A DNA stretch of 64,000 nt from Coniferiporia sulphurascens (taxonomy: Eukaryota; Basidiomycota; Agaricomycetes; Hymenochaetales; Hymenochaetaceae). A program made the position numbers and the translations under genes. The stretch is taken from contig NBBA01000001.1 in the NCBI GenBank assembly GCA_002794785.1, positions 558,001-622,000 of the forward strand, written 5' to 3'. Positions 45,099 through 56,847 of the stretch are shown here, one piece after another; position 1 is the first letter of the stretch, and every line of letters begins with the position of its first letter. Below the pieces are notes generated by a model. That model was given only the letters and a program-made list of their open reading frames with translations. It was not told where the DNA came from and ran no database searches.

Positions 45099-46059
45099 AT
45101 GCCCCCACTTACAAGGGGACCAAGGGACGCTCTCCGGCCACCTAGAGTCATCGACAATGGCTCCGATACCCGGCCAGAGGGGTCAGTGTCGACAAACAGA
45201 AGGAAGAAACGGAAAAAGCAAATCCTACACGCGATTCCTGTCATTTTGGCTGAGACGATAGGCTTTTTGCACGAGAGCTCTGACTTCTGCCCTCCCCTTA
45301 AGAGCGCCGTTGGGGGGCTAAGTCATATTATCGACGTTGTAGAAGTGAGTTATATTTACTCTCTGGCCTGAATGTTATTGTCTCAATGTGTACTAAATGA
45401 TCACTGTTTAAAAGACGATGAAGGGAAACAAGGAGGATGCACAACGACTATATGAAAGGGCCGAAACACTCCTTGGTATCCTCTCGGACGCCATTCCCGA
45501 CTGCACCAAAATTCCTCCTGACATGCTTGAAACTATCATCAAACTGGACAGGCAAGTGGCACTGTTGCTTTGTTTATTGTAATGGTGTGAGCTTGAGGTC
45601 AGCATACTTACCTATTAATTTTATGATTGCATATAGTGAATTAGGACGTATGTCTCGAGAAGCGGGGCAACTTCCCAAAAAAAAACATAGTTATCCGCTT
45701 CTTCAAGGCAAAAGGAGATATGGATAAACTGCGCACTATCCGGGAGCAGCTTGACATAGTCATAGCGGATTTCATGGTCAGCTTAGTGAACATAATCTGA
45801 ATTACAGTGCTTCCCATTAATATTCTCGCCTTTCCTATAGCTTGCCTCCACCATCCGTACAATGCTCATCCTTCCTACCATTAATAACAAGACAGACACC
45901 TTAATGCAGGCCGTTTTATCTATACAAACTTCGTCTCCCCCTCTTTCCCGATCTGATATTCACAAGCTTTTCCGAGTCCTTTGTCTCCTTGCACCCTCTT
46001 TTGATTACCTGTACAGGGGCTCCACTATCCACCCGGTCCTAGAGCTTATCACTCCTTAG
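45099..46059 (+). pseudogene. helical MLKL-like/HeLo-like domain gene, copy 2 (frameshifted)
   Basis: Tandem paralogue of the gene at 42918 with the same four exons: 45099-45344, 45415-45551, 45637-45776 and 45841-46059. Blocks: MPPLTRGPRDALRPPR, STNRRKKRKKQILHAIPVIL, CPPLKSAVGGLSHIIDVVE, SELGRMSREAGQLPKK. An A9 run at 45677-45685 puts the frame out by one; with eight A the reading continues IVIRFFKAKGDMDKLRTIRE and the rest of the gene is open to the stop at 46057. Intron 2 (45552-45636) is of the GC-AG type. The terminal exon is longer than in copy 1. The single homopolymer indel could be a sequencing error; otherwise this copy is a pseudogene. Confidence 0.65.
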
Positions 46060-46862
46060 TGCTCGGTAGGACTGGGCAGCGTACCCCGTTTTCAAAGTTC
46101 GTTCTTCGACAGCCTTACGGCAAAGATAATCAGCATACCGATAATATCAATCTTACTACATTAACCGCTCATAATCATTTCGACTCGAACGCTTGCAACT
46201 TTTGTACATATTGGAACTTCTTGTGCTTATAAGAAACTAGATACCTAGTCTCAGGCCTGCGTCGCTTGTGCGTAACCCGTACGTACGATCTGGGTATAAG
46301 CGCGCGCCTGTACGAGGGGATGATGGGTAAACGAGATGAATGGGAAGTAAAGAAAAAAAAATGAGAGATAAAGGGTGAAACGGAAGAGAGGAGTGGGGAG
46401 AGGCCTACATACAGTACACACAAAAGGAAGAGTTACTAAAAGAGAAGAAATCATTCGAAAGACTGGGCGAGTTGAATAGGAGAAGTGAAGCGTGGAGCTG
46501 TACTGACTCTCAACAGGCGACAGCCACATTGGCGAGAAAAGGAGCCAGACGCAGAACGCAGGACAGCCTGAAATAGCATATATGTTAAGCGGGCAATTGT
46601 ACACTGTGACAGAGATGGAAATGAGTAACAGTGGCGTTGTCCGGCGTGGGCAGTCATCAGAATTCGTGGGGCAGAGGCTGGGCGATGGACAGAAAAACAG
46701 AGTAAGACAATGGTGTATATATACATTGCTTGTGAGGGGCAGCAGGAGACCAAGGAGATCACGATCACGCGGAATGAGACCTGACGGAGTGCATGAATGG
46801 AATGGAAGAATCATTGCAGGGAAAGGAGAGAGGGCAAGAAAGCCGCCAACCGCAGTCCGAAA
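46060..46862. other. intergenic, 3' flank of ATG4
   Basis: Pyrimidine/purine-rich simple sequence; no supported gene. Confidence 0.45.
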
Positions 46863-49800
46863 TCAGAAGTCGCTCGAGTCATCAATATCGGAGGCGACAA
46901 TCCCGCGCACACCGCCACTTTGCGTCCGTCCGCCGTCTCTTGCGAACGCATTCCGGATGCGCGATCCGCCGCCGCCGCCATTCCAGGTCCCACTTCCAAC
47001 ACCATTTCCGTTGGCATTGCCACCACTATACGTATCACGCATCACGACACTTGCAACAGGTGTACGAGAAGACGCCGCCGTTCCTGTGCGTTGTCGTATA
47101 CTCCCGGAGACCGGGTGGCGTGACACACGCGACTCCTCCGACTGCGACGAGAGTTCTTGGAACTCCCCATCGGCATCGGCATCTACGTCGTCCGGCTCAC
47201 GATCGTCCACAACTGGGAAAGGGAAGTACTCGGGTGCTGTCGAGGATGCGGAAGACGCGTGCTCACGCCTGGCGGTACTTGAGCCGGACTTCCCGGATCG
47301 CATCTTCGACGAGCGTCGAGATTTGTTCTCTTTATTTTCTCTATTCCCCTTCTCCTGCTCGCGCTCACGCTCACGCTCAAGTTCCCGTTCTCGCTCCATA
47401 TCCTTCTCACGTTCACGTTCGCGATCCCTGCTTGCGCTCCCATTTCTGCCTTCGGGTCCGGACTGTCGCTGCAGACTGCTATACGACGATGAAGCGGACA
47501 CGTACGAATCAGTCGTCGCAGTGGAGTCCGCCGAATTCGCAGGCGACATGGGCACAGCTGAGAGCCACTGGGGGTGCGCTGCACGCGGTGTCGGAGTCGG
47601 CAGGCTAGGATCAACCCATTCCTCATCGTCTCCTAGTAAGTCAATATCGTCGTCCTCCGGTTCTCGATCCCTGGACGTCCTGAACAGATTCCTCTTGTCC
47701 CTGACCTTGCTTTGCCGCTTGCGCCTGCGCGTGTCGGAGGGCCTCGGCTTGCGCATGAGTTGTAGCCCCTGGTCCGGGCGTAACTGGGTCAACTGGGTCC
47801 TCTTCTGTCGTCGCCTCTTCGCTCCGTCTGTTACGACTCCTGCCATCCTCGCCCTCGTGGTCACCATCTACAGCGCTTTCTCTATCATGTTCCCCTTCCG
47901 GTTCGGGCGATAATGAGAACGCATCCTCTGGTCCATCGATGTCGAGTTCCACTGCATCCACGTCTGAAACAGACTCCATTCCCAAATCGTCGGAGTCTGA
48001 CGGCCACGACGGGGGCTCATCTTGAATTGCGAAGATGGCTTTGTACTTGCGCGACATCTACAAGAACATCGACCGTAAGTGAGTTTGGGAGAAAAAGAGA
48101 GAAATAAAACATAAATACGAACCACCGTGACTCTCTCGCGCAGGTCCCGCCAGTCGCGTTCATCGCGGCACAAGAACCCTATAAGCATGCTTGGGTCGAG
48201 ACCAGAAAGAGGCATCTTGCGTACGCGGTCACAGTGGAATGTGCGTAGCTCCGAAGGTGTGTATGAAGAAACATAGTGCTCCTGCATCGCATCCAATTCG
48301 CCTGTAGCACCAAACAAGCTTTGTCCCGATGCGGATCCTTGCGAAGGCGCGGGCGACATTGACATTCGAGAAACGTACGAAGATGCAGATGACGATGTTT
48401 GCATATGTCCGGGTCTGTGCATTGGTTGCGCATCGCGGTAAGATGAAGGTGGTGAGTCAGCTGGTAAGCGCATCGTTGCATGACCAGTCGTCGGTGGGTG
48501 CCGGAAGGGCACTGCCGGGCGCGCGTGATGCGGATCGAGATAAAACAAGCTATCCGCCTGCGCACCCACAAAATAATAGGACGATGACGGTCGTCCGCCG
48601 GCAATGCCGACCGATTGCGGGAACGTGTACAATTCCTGGTAAAGACGTCATCAGATTTATTTATTTCTCGACGACCATTTGGCCCGCGGGGAAGCAATGA
48701 GAGAATCCGCACCTTCACAGCATCGTAATAAATCGGGTTGACACAGTCAATGCCGAGCCTTATACCAATAAGCACAAGCACGGGACGTTGTCCCCAAATG
48801 GATATAAGGCTCTGCGGCTGCGCGCTACGTCGTCGCCTGGTATTGGGTGATGCACTGCCCATGCGTGAGTGGCGGAACATGTACGGGCCAGCGTTGGAAG
48901 CAGCAAGGACGTCCGTTTCGTACACGACACCGTCGCTGGCGACGGATACACCCAATCCTGCCTCTGCGAAGGCGTGCACGAGGGTCCTGAGAGATAAGAA
49001 GCGGTTAATAATTGAATGTCTTATGTACTTCGATGCGATGGTGGAGCGCGCGACGTCGGGAATGGACAGATAAAACCGATAACGCACTTGATGGCACCGG
49101 CAGCAGTGCTGGGTCCAAACCAAGACCCAACATCCTTTCCGAGGTCTTTTCCCGCTAATGCCATGCGATGGACACTAAACGGACAGTGTGGATCGGGCGA
49201 GTCAAAAAACCAAGTCAAAATCTTGACATAAGTAGCATAGTCGGAAGTGGGCACGGGGTGGGGTGGTCTGCGCCAGTCTAATTGTGAATGCCAAGATGAG
49301 CAAATGTGCAGGCATGAGGCAAATGTACACATACCTCGACCGAGATGAAGGTGGATCAGCGCATTTGCAAGTAAAGACTGGCCGGTCCGCAACATGCAGC
49401 CCCATCCCGCATCGCTCGTCCATCCCTTCTCCCCGCCGACCACCCAATTCCATTTCCGCGGAGATGCCGCCACAGGCTGGGGCATTACCATGCTGCAAGC
49501 TTCCGTTTCAAGCTGAGCGAGCGACTGGTCGCGGATCGGTGGGTAGTGGCTCCGATACGTGAGCCAGACGCGCGACGTGAAATCTGCGTAGAAAATTGGC
49601 GGCCAATGCGCGCTTGGGTGTTTATTAGCATTATGCTGGATCATGCTCGGTTCTGGTGAAGACGTGGCAGCGCGCATGGAAGAAACCGAGGTACGAAACG
49701 AGGAGGAGCGGCGCATGTCGAGCGAGCTCCGTCTGCCAGACGGGGGCGGCGAGGTTGGCGGTGGTGGCGGCGGCTCGTAACCGGAGTGTTGTACACCAAG

Positions 49801-50538
49801 CAGCCAGATCGGTTCCCCACATTTATCGGGAGTAGCATCACTATCGAGCAGGTAGCGAACGGCCTTGTCGAGATGGCCCTTGCCATGGCGGGCAGCAGTG
49901 AGGAGCCCCAAACCACCCGTCTTGGACTTCGGAGAAACAGACATGGGAGTTGTGTTAGATGAGAGAATAGCGGGGAGCGAGAGGTCCGTAGAGGACGTGC
50001 TAAAGGTATGTGAAAACCAGCCCGAAAGGCGAGTGCTCATGTCTGAGAGGCGCTGCGTCGAATGCGAAGGATAGTAAGACACAGCGGGATGTGAGTCAGA
50101 TGACGATGTACTGAGCGGCCGCTCGGAACGCGTGCGCGTGCGCGACGGCGAGAGGACGGGCTCGACGATAACAGGCGTCTCCTCCGCGCTCTCCTCGTCC
50201 CGCTCATCGTGGGTATTCGGACTTTGGCTCTGGCCGATCCTGTCGTCCTTGAGCTCCTTGAGCACACCCTTGAGTTTGCTCGACCGCCGATCTGAGCGAT
50301 GCTTCGTCTGCGACTGCACGGGCTGCCCCTCGCCGCTGGGGCTCGTGCTGGACGAACAGGAGGACGAGCTGGTCATACTGCTGTCCGCGCTGTGTTGCAT
50401 GATTGGGTCCACGACGGACTTGCTCCGGTCGCGCGTGGTCTTCTGGAGAAATTTGGGCAGCTTCGAGCCGTGCTGCGGTGCAGGTGTCGGCGCGGGTGTC
50501 GGGGGCGCCCTCGGCGGCTTGCTGCTACTCATCGTCAT
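46863..50538 (-). CDS. ATG4: ATG4 cysteine protease (autophagy)
   Basis: Processes and delipidates ATG8 in the autophagy pathway. Minus-strand exons: 50538-49335, 49277-49088, 48986-48713, 48635-48126 and 48057 onward. Seen: a Ser-rich N-terminus of about 300 residues, FTSRVWLTYRSHYPPI, TSDAGWGCMLRTGQSLLANA (catalytic Cys381), FSVHRMALAGKDLGKDVGSW, FGPSTAAGAIKTLVHAFAEA, WGQRPVLVLIGIRLGID, LYTFPQSVGIAGGRPSSSYY, FYLDPHHARPAV (catalytic Asp and His), LRTFHCDRVRKMPLSGLDPS and AIFAIQDEPPSWP. All catalytic residues are present. From 48057 the frame runs to a stop at 47641 (864 residues in total). A conserved-looking acidic/basic tail (DDDIDLLGDDEEWVDP, then RERE-rich, ending near GGRTQSGGVRGIVASDID at 46863) continues in a different frame. 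A shift near 47,660-47,740 is therefore likely, by indel or sequencing error. The short-tail version is the minimal reading. Confidence 0.9.
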
Positions 50539-52438
50539 GCGCAGCGTCGCCGTCGTTGGTCTTTGGGTGCGTGGTCGTGGAGGATGCTTGTGGCGAGCGA
50601 GCCGGTTTGAGCGGAGTCTAAACCTTGCTTACATGAGGTTAATGCATTTACTTAGGTGACTAGCTTGAGAACCTACAGCAACTTAGCTCGGATCGAGCGG
50701 TAACACCAGCGTGCTCTGAATCGTCAGTATGTCGGTGATAAGTAATATCTCTACTCAAAACTTTACAGATCAAGCACTGCTAGCAACGCGCAAAACCTAG
50801 ACTCCACTTTAATTCCGGCCTTGAAGGCAACTTCTATATGTAATCTGAGTTCTTCCGAGTCGTCATCTATTCTTTTATCGACGAGTCTCTTCCGTTCCAC
50901 GTAACTAAAGATGCGGGTCTCCCCGCACCCCATTTCTTTCATTGAAAGCGGCCAAAGGAAGCTGGTTGCTAACACGCGCCACAGCTTCACTTCGAGCCAT
51001 CTTCACTTCTGCCCGCTTCTCGAGTTCCTGCATTTTGTTTGGGATCCCCGAGCGTCGTTGCTAACCGAAAAAGGGACCAAGGTTTATGTGCTGAGATATA
51101 GGCACAAAGGGACGAACTCGACTCACCAGTCGAGATACGCTGCCAGTCTCGACTGACGAATCACCGTACAGAGAGAAAGGGTTTCCAGACACTCAAAGTC
51201 GAGTCCCACAGATTCAATTACACACTGTCTTCGGACGCCCATACGAAAAACGAAGGTAGCCTCGAGCTCGTCTCCAATACAGCTGCAGGCCAGGCTCAGC
51301 TTCGCGCGTGCCTCAAGGCTTCGCAAACCGTCGCGGAGCTCGAATATCGGGGCTACCCGGCACCCTATCGCCCCTTCTCCAAGCTTCATCCGAGTCCGCA
51401 CCGCAGCGCCGCACACTGCGCCGCCCGAGTCCACAGAATTGAGGCCGAGCTTGAGCCCGCGTTCTATGGCGAAAATTCCCTCGGGACGTACGGTCCCAAA
51501 TCTGCCAGACCGCCTTTGCTCCCGCAGTTCCCGTGTTCATACTACTTCAGCTGAGCTACGTCTTAAGGCTTGAGCGGGGGTGCACACCCAGACTCCTATT
51601 CACATTTATCATCCCCAACACAACCCGAATCCACCAGAACAGTCGGCGTGCCACATAGTTCATGAAGGACCGTTGCAAATCACGAGTCATCGCAGGCCAC
51701 GAAGAATGCCGAATCGAATCATTCTCAAGTTCTTTATCATCACCCGCAGCTCAATCTTCTTATCCAGGGCTCCTCAGCCGTGGCTCCCTCCCGTCCCTAT
51801 CGGACCTCGAGGCACCTTAAGCCTCGAGCTCAGCTCAGTTCAGCATCGCAGAAGATCGCCGAATCATCGTCCTTCCTCATCTGAGCGAGACGAAAGTAAA
51901 TGTCCCGATTACTAATACTGTGCATTACAACGAATGTCGATTACAAAAGTAATTCCCATCACGTGAATCCGCGTGCTATTTGGTCGGAAGCACTTTCGGC
52001 CCCTCCTCGGACACGCTGGCTTTGGTGCGTACTATGGATGCATTCCGGGGTGCAACCTCCTCTGTCCCTCTCGCCAAGTCCCTCAGACACGAGCACGTCT
52101 ATTGCTCTCATGTCCCTCTACCCTCACCGACCGTCAGGCTGCGTGAAAAACCCCCATACCCTCTTCCGAAGAGCTCTGGTTCTCTAAAGACGGGCTACCG
52201 CACCTCACATCCTTCCTTGCCGCCTCACCTGCCTTTGAGGCAGACCCCATCTTGGTATTCAACCCTGGTGGCCCTACTGTTGTCCATATCTCCACTACAG
52301 GCCTAGCAACTGGCAACTGAGCGGAGGACACATTTTCTCATTCCACTGCATACCTTTCTGGTACCCAGTCCCCCTTTCTGCTTACGGCGCCCCCATATTT
52401 TGTGTAACCCTTTATACCACATACCATCTCACACAATA

Positions 52439-52459
52439 CAGGGGCCTAAAGGCCCCTGG
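52439..52459. repeat. short perfect hairpin
   Basis: AGGGGCCT and AGGCCCCT arms around AA form an 18-bp palindrome. No adjacent gene is recognised, so a terminator role cannot be claimed. Confidence 0.5.
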
Positions 52460-53363
52460 AGCATATTTTGTACTAGATAGTCATGATGCGCTATAGAAAT
52501 GCATTTAAAAAATAAAATAAAAAAGCACTTTCGGCTTGGCGGGTTACTGTTGACCCCCAGTTTGGATTTCTGGATCTTGCTGCCAGTAAATAACGGCCTT
52601 ACATGGTCGCCCGTTTCCGGGGAAAGTTCCGCAGCAACTTACGAACAAGTTCTAAAAAAAAAAGGCGGACCACACATGTACAATGCGGGGCGTCCTTGAC
52701 CAAATCGATATCGCGAAGGACTGAGTCATAACATCGATCTCCGAACTGGTGAAAGGACGAGCTCCGTAAGTAAATGAATATCTTATAAGGACTCGAGCCT
52801 CTTCGACTATCGATATGACCAGCCCGAGCCTTCGAGTCCTGAGCTCAAGATTGTCTCAATTTCCGATCCTCGATCTCTCGAAATCGCAAATACGACAGTT
52901 GCATCGGAGGGGCGTGTGGTAAAAGGCGCACGCATACGATACCGTCGGGGAATTATTCTTGGAAGGAGATCGCTCGGATTCCGTGTACCTACTGGTACAG
53001 CATTTACAAGGTACGCAGTTACTTATTCTAATGTAATGTAGTTCTTCCTCTGACGTCCAGAGTCCAGATGATCCCGAAGCGCGGCTGAAGCAAGTTGATG
53101 AGGCACTATTTAATTGCCCTACTGTATGGGATAGAGGGATATAGCGATTAATGCTTGCATATACAGTCCACCCCTATACAGTCCACCCCTATACTTGTCA
53201 GCCGACGTGGAGGAGACGATCGCCAGGCTTTCAGCACCAAGGCGGTACATGTTAAGTTTCCCTCTGCGACCTAAAGGACACAGTTCACCGTTACTTTTCC
53301 AGTCCAACGACAGCACAACGGAGGCGCTTCCGGACTTCTCCAATGTGATGTTGCTTCAAGGGA

Positions 53364-53454
53364 AACTCGAAGACTATTTCATTCCACAGGAAGGTTTCGG
53401 GAAACGGCAGCTCGCTGTCTATCTCTTCCTGTGGAATGAAATACTCTTCAAGTT
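53364..53454. repeat. inverted repeat, 19-bp perfect core
   Basis: TATTTCATTCCACAGGAAG (53375-53393) is perfectly complementary to 53425-53443. The match extends imperfectly outwards about 11 bp on each side (AACTCGAAGAC against AACTTGAAGAG). The loop is about 31 bp. Confidence 0.75.
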
Positions 53455-54878
53455 GCCGCTGGCCATACCTTTTGAGTACTTTGCATGGGTGACGACGTTG
53501 GAGGAGGAGCCAGGCTTGTAAATCCTCATGGACAATATTATGCATCGGTCTGAGTTGAAAGCGATAATGACGATCCCGTTCGTTAGGCCGCCAGAACTGG
53601 CTCATGGCAGTCGGAAATTCGCCACTTCGAAACGTCCGGGATCTTTTTATTGCGCGCAGCTATCACTAATTTGGTGTTTATCTTAGAGGAAAACAGTGGC
53701 CTTTCCGACACGTTTTGTGAGAACATCACACAGAGATCAGGTCACAAAGTATCAACCGAAGACTGATTTCAGTTCTATGTCCATTCAATTTCGAAGTGCC
53801 CTCCGTCATTGAAGAGGTTGTATCAGATATAAATGAAACAACCAGGTGGAGGATGCCCTGACAATCCGAGTCCAGTGCCCTGGCGCGCCTCGGAAATCTC
53901 TTGGCTGAAGAGAAGTCTGCACGGACCTTCGATTTGATACCAGCTGTATAGTTGTCGTCACAAATAATCTTATCGCGGAAAGACACTTTTTCTACTAACC
54001 CAAAAAAAGTATGGGGGGGGGGGGCTCAGCTCGTCGTTGCGTTTTACTCTTCGTGATAATTTATTTTTTCGTCCCCAGACCACGAGATCTATGCTGATTT
54101 TTTCCCCTTAGGACACCTTTCGAATATTGGATCCCCCACCTGCCATGCTACCTGGACCACTGAAACCCTCGGACCCAGCTGACGCAGCGTTCATGAAAGT
54201 GTTGTCTCAGGCTGCCGTTATGGGCCCCTCCTCCGCCGTCGCGTGTGTCGCCAGATGCCGAGTGGGCAAGAGGACTGATCGTGGGAGAAGCTGCTAGTAA
54301 CAGGACTCCATTGGAGAATCAGGTCTACGAGGTCCTTTGTCTCTAGTCTTTTTGCATCGCACAATATCTGCTCATGTTGAATGTTTTACTGTAGCTCTAG
54401 ACTAGGGTATACCCTGTTGGTATCTCGTTTTATTTAAGCGGAGCTCGACCGCAGCTGCCAGCATTTTCTTCTGCGACGTAAAAGGCGCCGGCGTGTATGA
54501 AATAAAGGGGTTTTTTTTTTTGCGAAAACTGCATAATTTCCCATTGTAAAAACAGGAAGAAATCGCCCCGTAAAATCAAGTGCATAAATGGAGAATTAAA
54601 CGAACAGCAATTACAACGACTCGAATAACACCGCATCTGACCCTGAGACGAATCGCAATCTCATTGCTTTGCGACCCTATATAGTTTGTTTTTAAATTAC
54701 ATCGCGAGTAACCTCGGATTGCACTTTGCCTCTGTCTGCACAAGACCTTTCATGCAAGAGCGAAGACGACTCAAATGCCATTTATCTAACTCGATATCGT
54801 TGCAGAATATAAAACCCATTCATATGTTAGAGTGCAACGGCATAGACGAATCCACAAGCCAAACCACCCCCGACTCAT

Positions 54879-55853
54879 TCACTCCAAGTCGAACACAAGC
54901 GCTCTCACCTCGATCGACTGTCTCCTCGGCGCACTTTCAGCGCTCGACGAATCAACGAACGCAGTATGCGGCGTCAGACGCGCCTTACTCTCGTCCGAGT
55001 CAAAGCACTTGATCAGCGTCACCTCGTCCGGCCGCTGGTCGCTCAAGTAATGCCACCGCAGCTCTGCGCTGTACCTGACCGAGAACGTGCTGCCGATACG
55101 GTCTGGATAGACGAGGCGCACGGGGACGAGGTCGCGCGAGGCGTCGAGCGTTCGCCAGTCTGCGAGTGCTAGCGGTTTATGTGCGACTGGGTGCTTGATT
55201 GGACGCCAGACGTTGATGATCCGGACACGCCCCTTCAGGAGGCGTTCGGCGTCTTCGCCCATGTGCCTGTGAACGCGCGCGATGGATGCGTCGAATGTCT
55301 GGTCTACGTGGACGCGCTCCTGGGAATCGCAGTACGATTTCAGAAAGGCTCAAGGAATTGAGACGATGTCCGGGCCGCTTACGACGGGTCCGCGAATATG
55401 TCTGTTCCCCTCAGGCGCGTCAACGTGATTGCGTCTGGCGGTCAACAAATATGCCTATCAGCACCAACATGCTCACTTCATACACACCCTTCCGTATCAC
55501 CTGATCGTTCGATCAAATATAAAAACACGCCTCCCACCAGTCACGCGCTTGAGGAGCTCCTCAACTTCCCCATAGTACACCGTACGCACACGCTCCTCGT
55601 CGACGAATTCCGACTCCACGCTCTTGTGCTTGACGAACTGAAAACCCGTCGTGTCGAGGCTGACGGAACCCTCCTTACCGCGCACGTCGTGTATGACCAC
55701 GGGGTGATACTCTCTGCCGAGGTTGTGCTCCGGAGTCCCCGCGGGCGGTTCCTCTACGTATTGGAATGGCTTTTCGTCGCCGATGGGGGCGTAGAAATTG
55801 AGAGTTGTGGGCACATCGTGCGGCCCGGGGGCGGATACTTCGACGGTGGTCAT
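54879..55853 (-). CDS. AsaB/CmcJ-type hydroxylase/desaturase family protein
   Basis: Minus-strand exons 55853-55501, 55434-55383 and 55319-54879; 281 residues. Blocks: TTLNFYAPIGDEKPFQYVEE, DVRGKEGSVSLDTTGFQFVK, FVDEERVRTVYYGEVEELLK, VTGGRRVFIFDRTIRR, RGPVERVHVDQTFDASIARV, LLKGRVRIINVWRPI, PLALADWRTL, DLVPVRLVYPDRIGSTFSVR, WHYLSDQRPDEVTLIKCFDS, HTAFVDSSSAESAPRRQSIE and VRALVFD. This is the family named for AsaB and cephamycin CmcJ, common in fungi, often in secondary metabolism, and thought to be 2-oxoglutarate/Fe(II)-like because of the HVDQ and RALVF motifs. Substrate unknown. The splice joins restore the conserved IRGPVERVHVDQ segment. The gene stands alone; I see no biosynthetic cluster around it. 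Confidence 0.88.
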
Positions 55854-56847
55854 TAATATAGTTGGGGGATTGACACTGTGACAGTATATGTTGGTGTGTG
55901 CGCTGAGCGAAAGTGCTATTTGGCTAAGACGGGCCTCTCAAGAACTAGTATCTGAAGCTGCTACTACTAGTACTGTCTGAGTAAGCTTGATCTGCATATA
56001 TGCCTTCCATTCGTAATCCAACTTTCTTTTTAGTACTTGCTTTTCAAGCAACATCTAATGATGTGTAAGCCACCGACCACAATACCGACACCAACACCGA
56101 CACGTACAAACCCAGGAAAAAACGCAACCCCAGCCACGTAACCGTACCATCAAAATAGCCAACCCCTCCGAGTCGTACCTCACCCGACGTAGACAGCATG
56201 ACAGACAACGTCCGTCCTTCTTCCCCGAAATACATTTTTTCATGCCCGAAATACCCACCAACACCCATAAGACAGCACTCAACCCTCAGAAGAAAGTCAT
56301 CCGAACTTCGTAATTTCCCGTTAAAATAACCAACGAATGACACTCCAAGCTCCGATATTTCCAGACCCAACTCCCACCTGCACAACACGTCACGAGGGCC
56401 CAACACAATCCTAACCCTCAGAACGAACGCATGAAATTACTTTACATAGGTTACACAATTGACACTAAAAAAAGCCCCTTCGTCAACACTAACACTGGCC
56501 GGCTGGCTGGCTTCAACAGAAATATGACGGGAAAGAGAAAGAAAATAAAAATTAAGGGTGGCAAGCTATACACTATGTGAATGTTGCGCGCCAGCTCCGG
56601 AAAGCAGAGGTGCTCGTAATGATGGTAATATGTAGTAGTCGAAACACCTGTTTTTTCCTCCGTCCTCCTTCTTCTTTCCGATATCCATCCCCATCTGGAG
56701 GTACGATCTGATATACTACTGGAGGCAAGTCATAAAAAGTAAAGAAAAACATTATAAAGAAAGGGAGAAGAAACACATAAAGTTGTGACAAGAGCTGGCT
56801 AAAGACAGACAATGGATAGTGGAGAAGCTGTGACTCGGCACAAGACC
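55854..56847. other. intergenic between the AsaB-like gene and the Ato transporter
   Basis: A 120-residue minus-strand frame (56044-56406) with several GYF/VGYF words is open, but it looks like a short degenerate repeat rather than a gene. Confidence 0.4.

Larger units (their letters stand above)
50539..54878. other. gene-poor 4.3 kb
   Basis: No gene is supported on either strand. It holds a short perfect hairpin (52439-52459), a doubled TATACAGTCCACCCC word (about 53160-53190), a 19-bp perfect inverted repeat (53375-53443) and homopolymer runs such as G11 (about 54015). Confidence 0.45.

Noticed and set aside
46582..47913. 443-residue plus-strand frame opposite ATG4
   Set aside because: Antisense to the ATG4 tail; Arg/Ser-rich and explained by the low-complexity coding on the minus strand.
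56044..56406. 120-residue minus-strand frame with repeated GYF words
   Set aside because: Better explained by a short degenerate DNA repeat; no start context, partner exon or domain.
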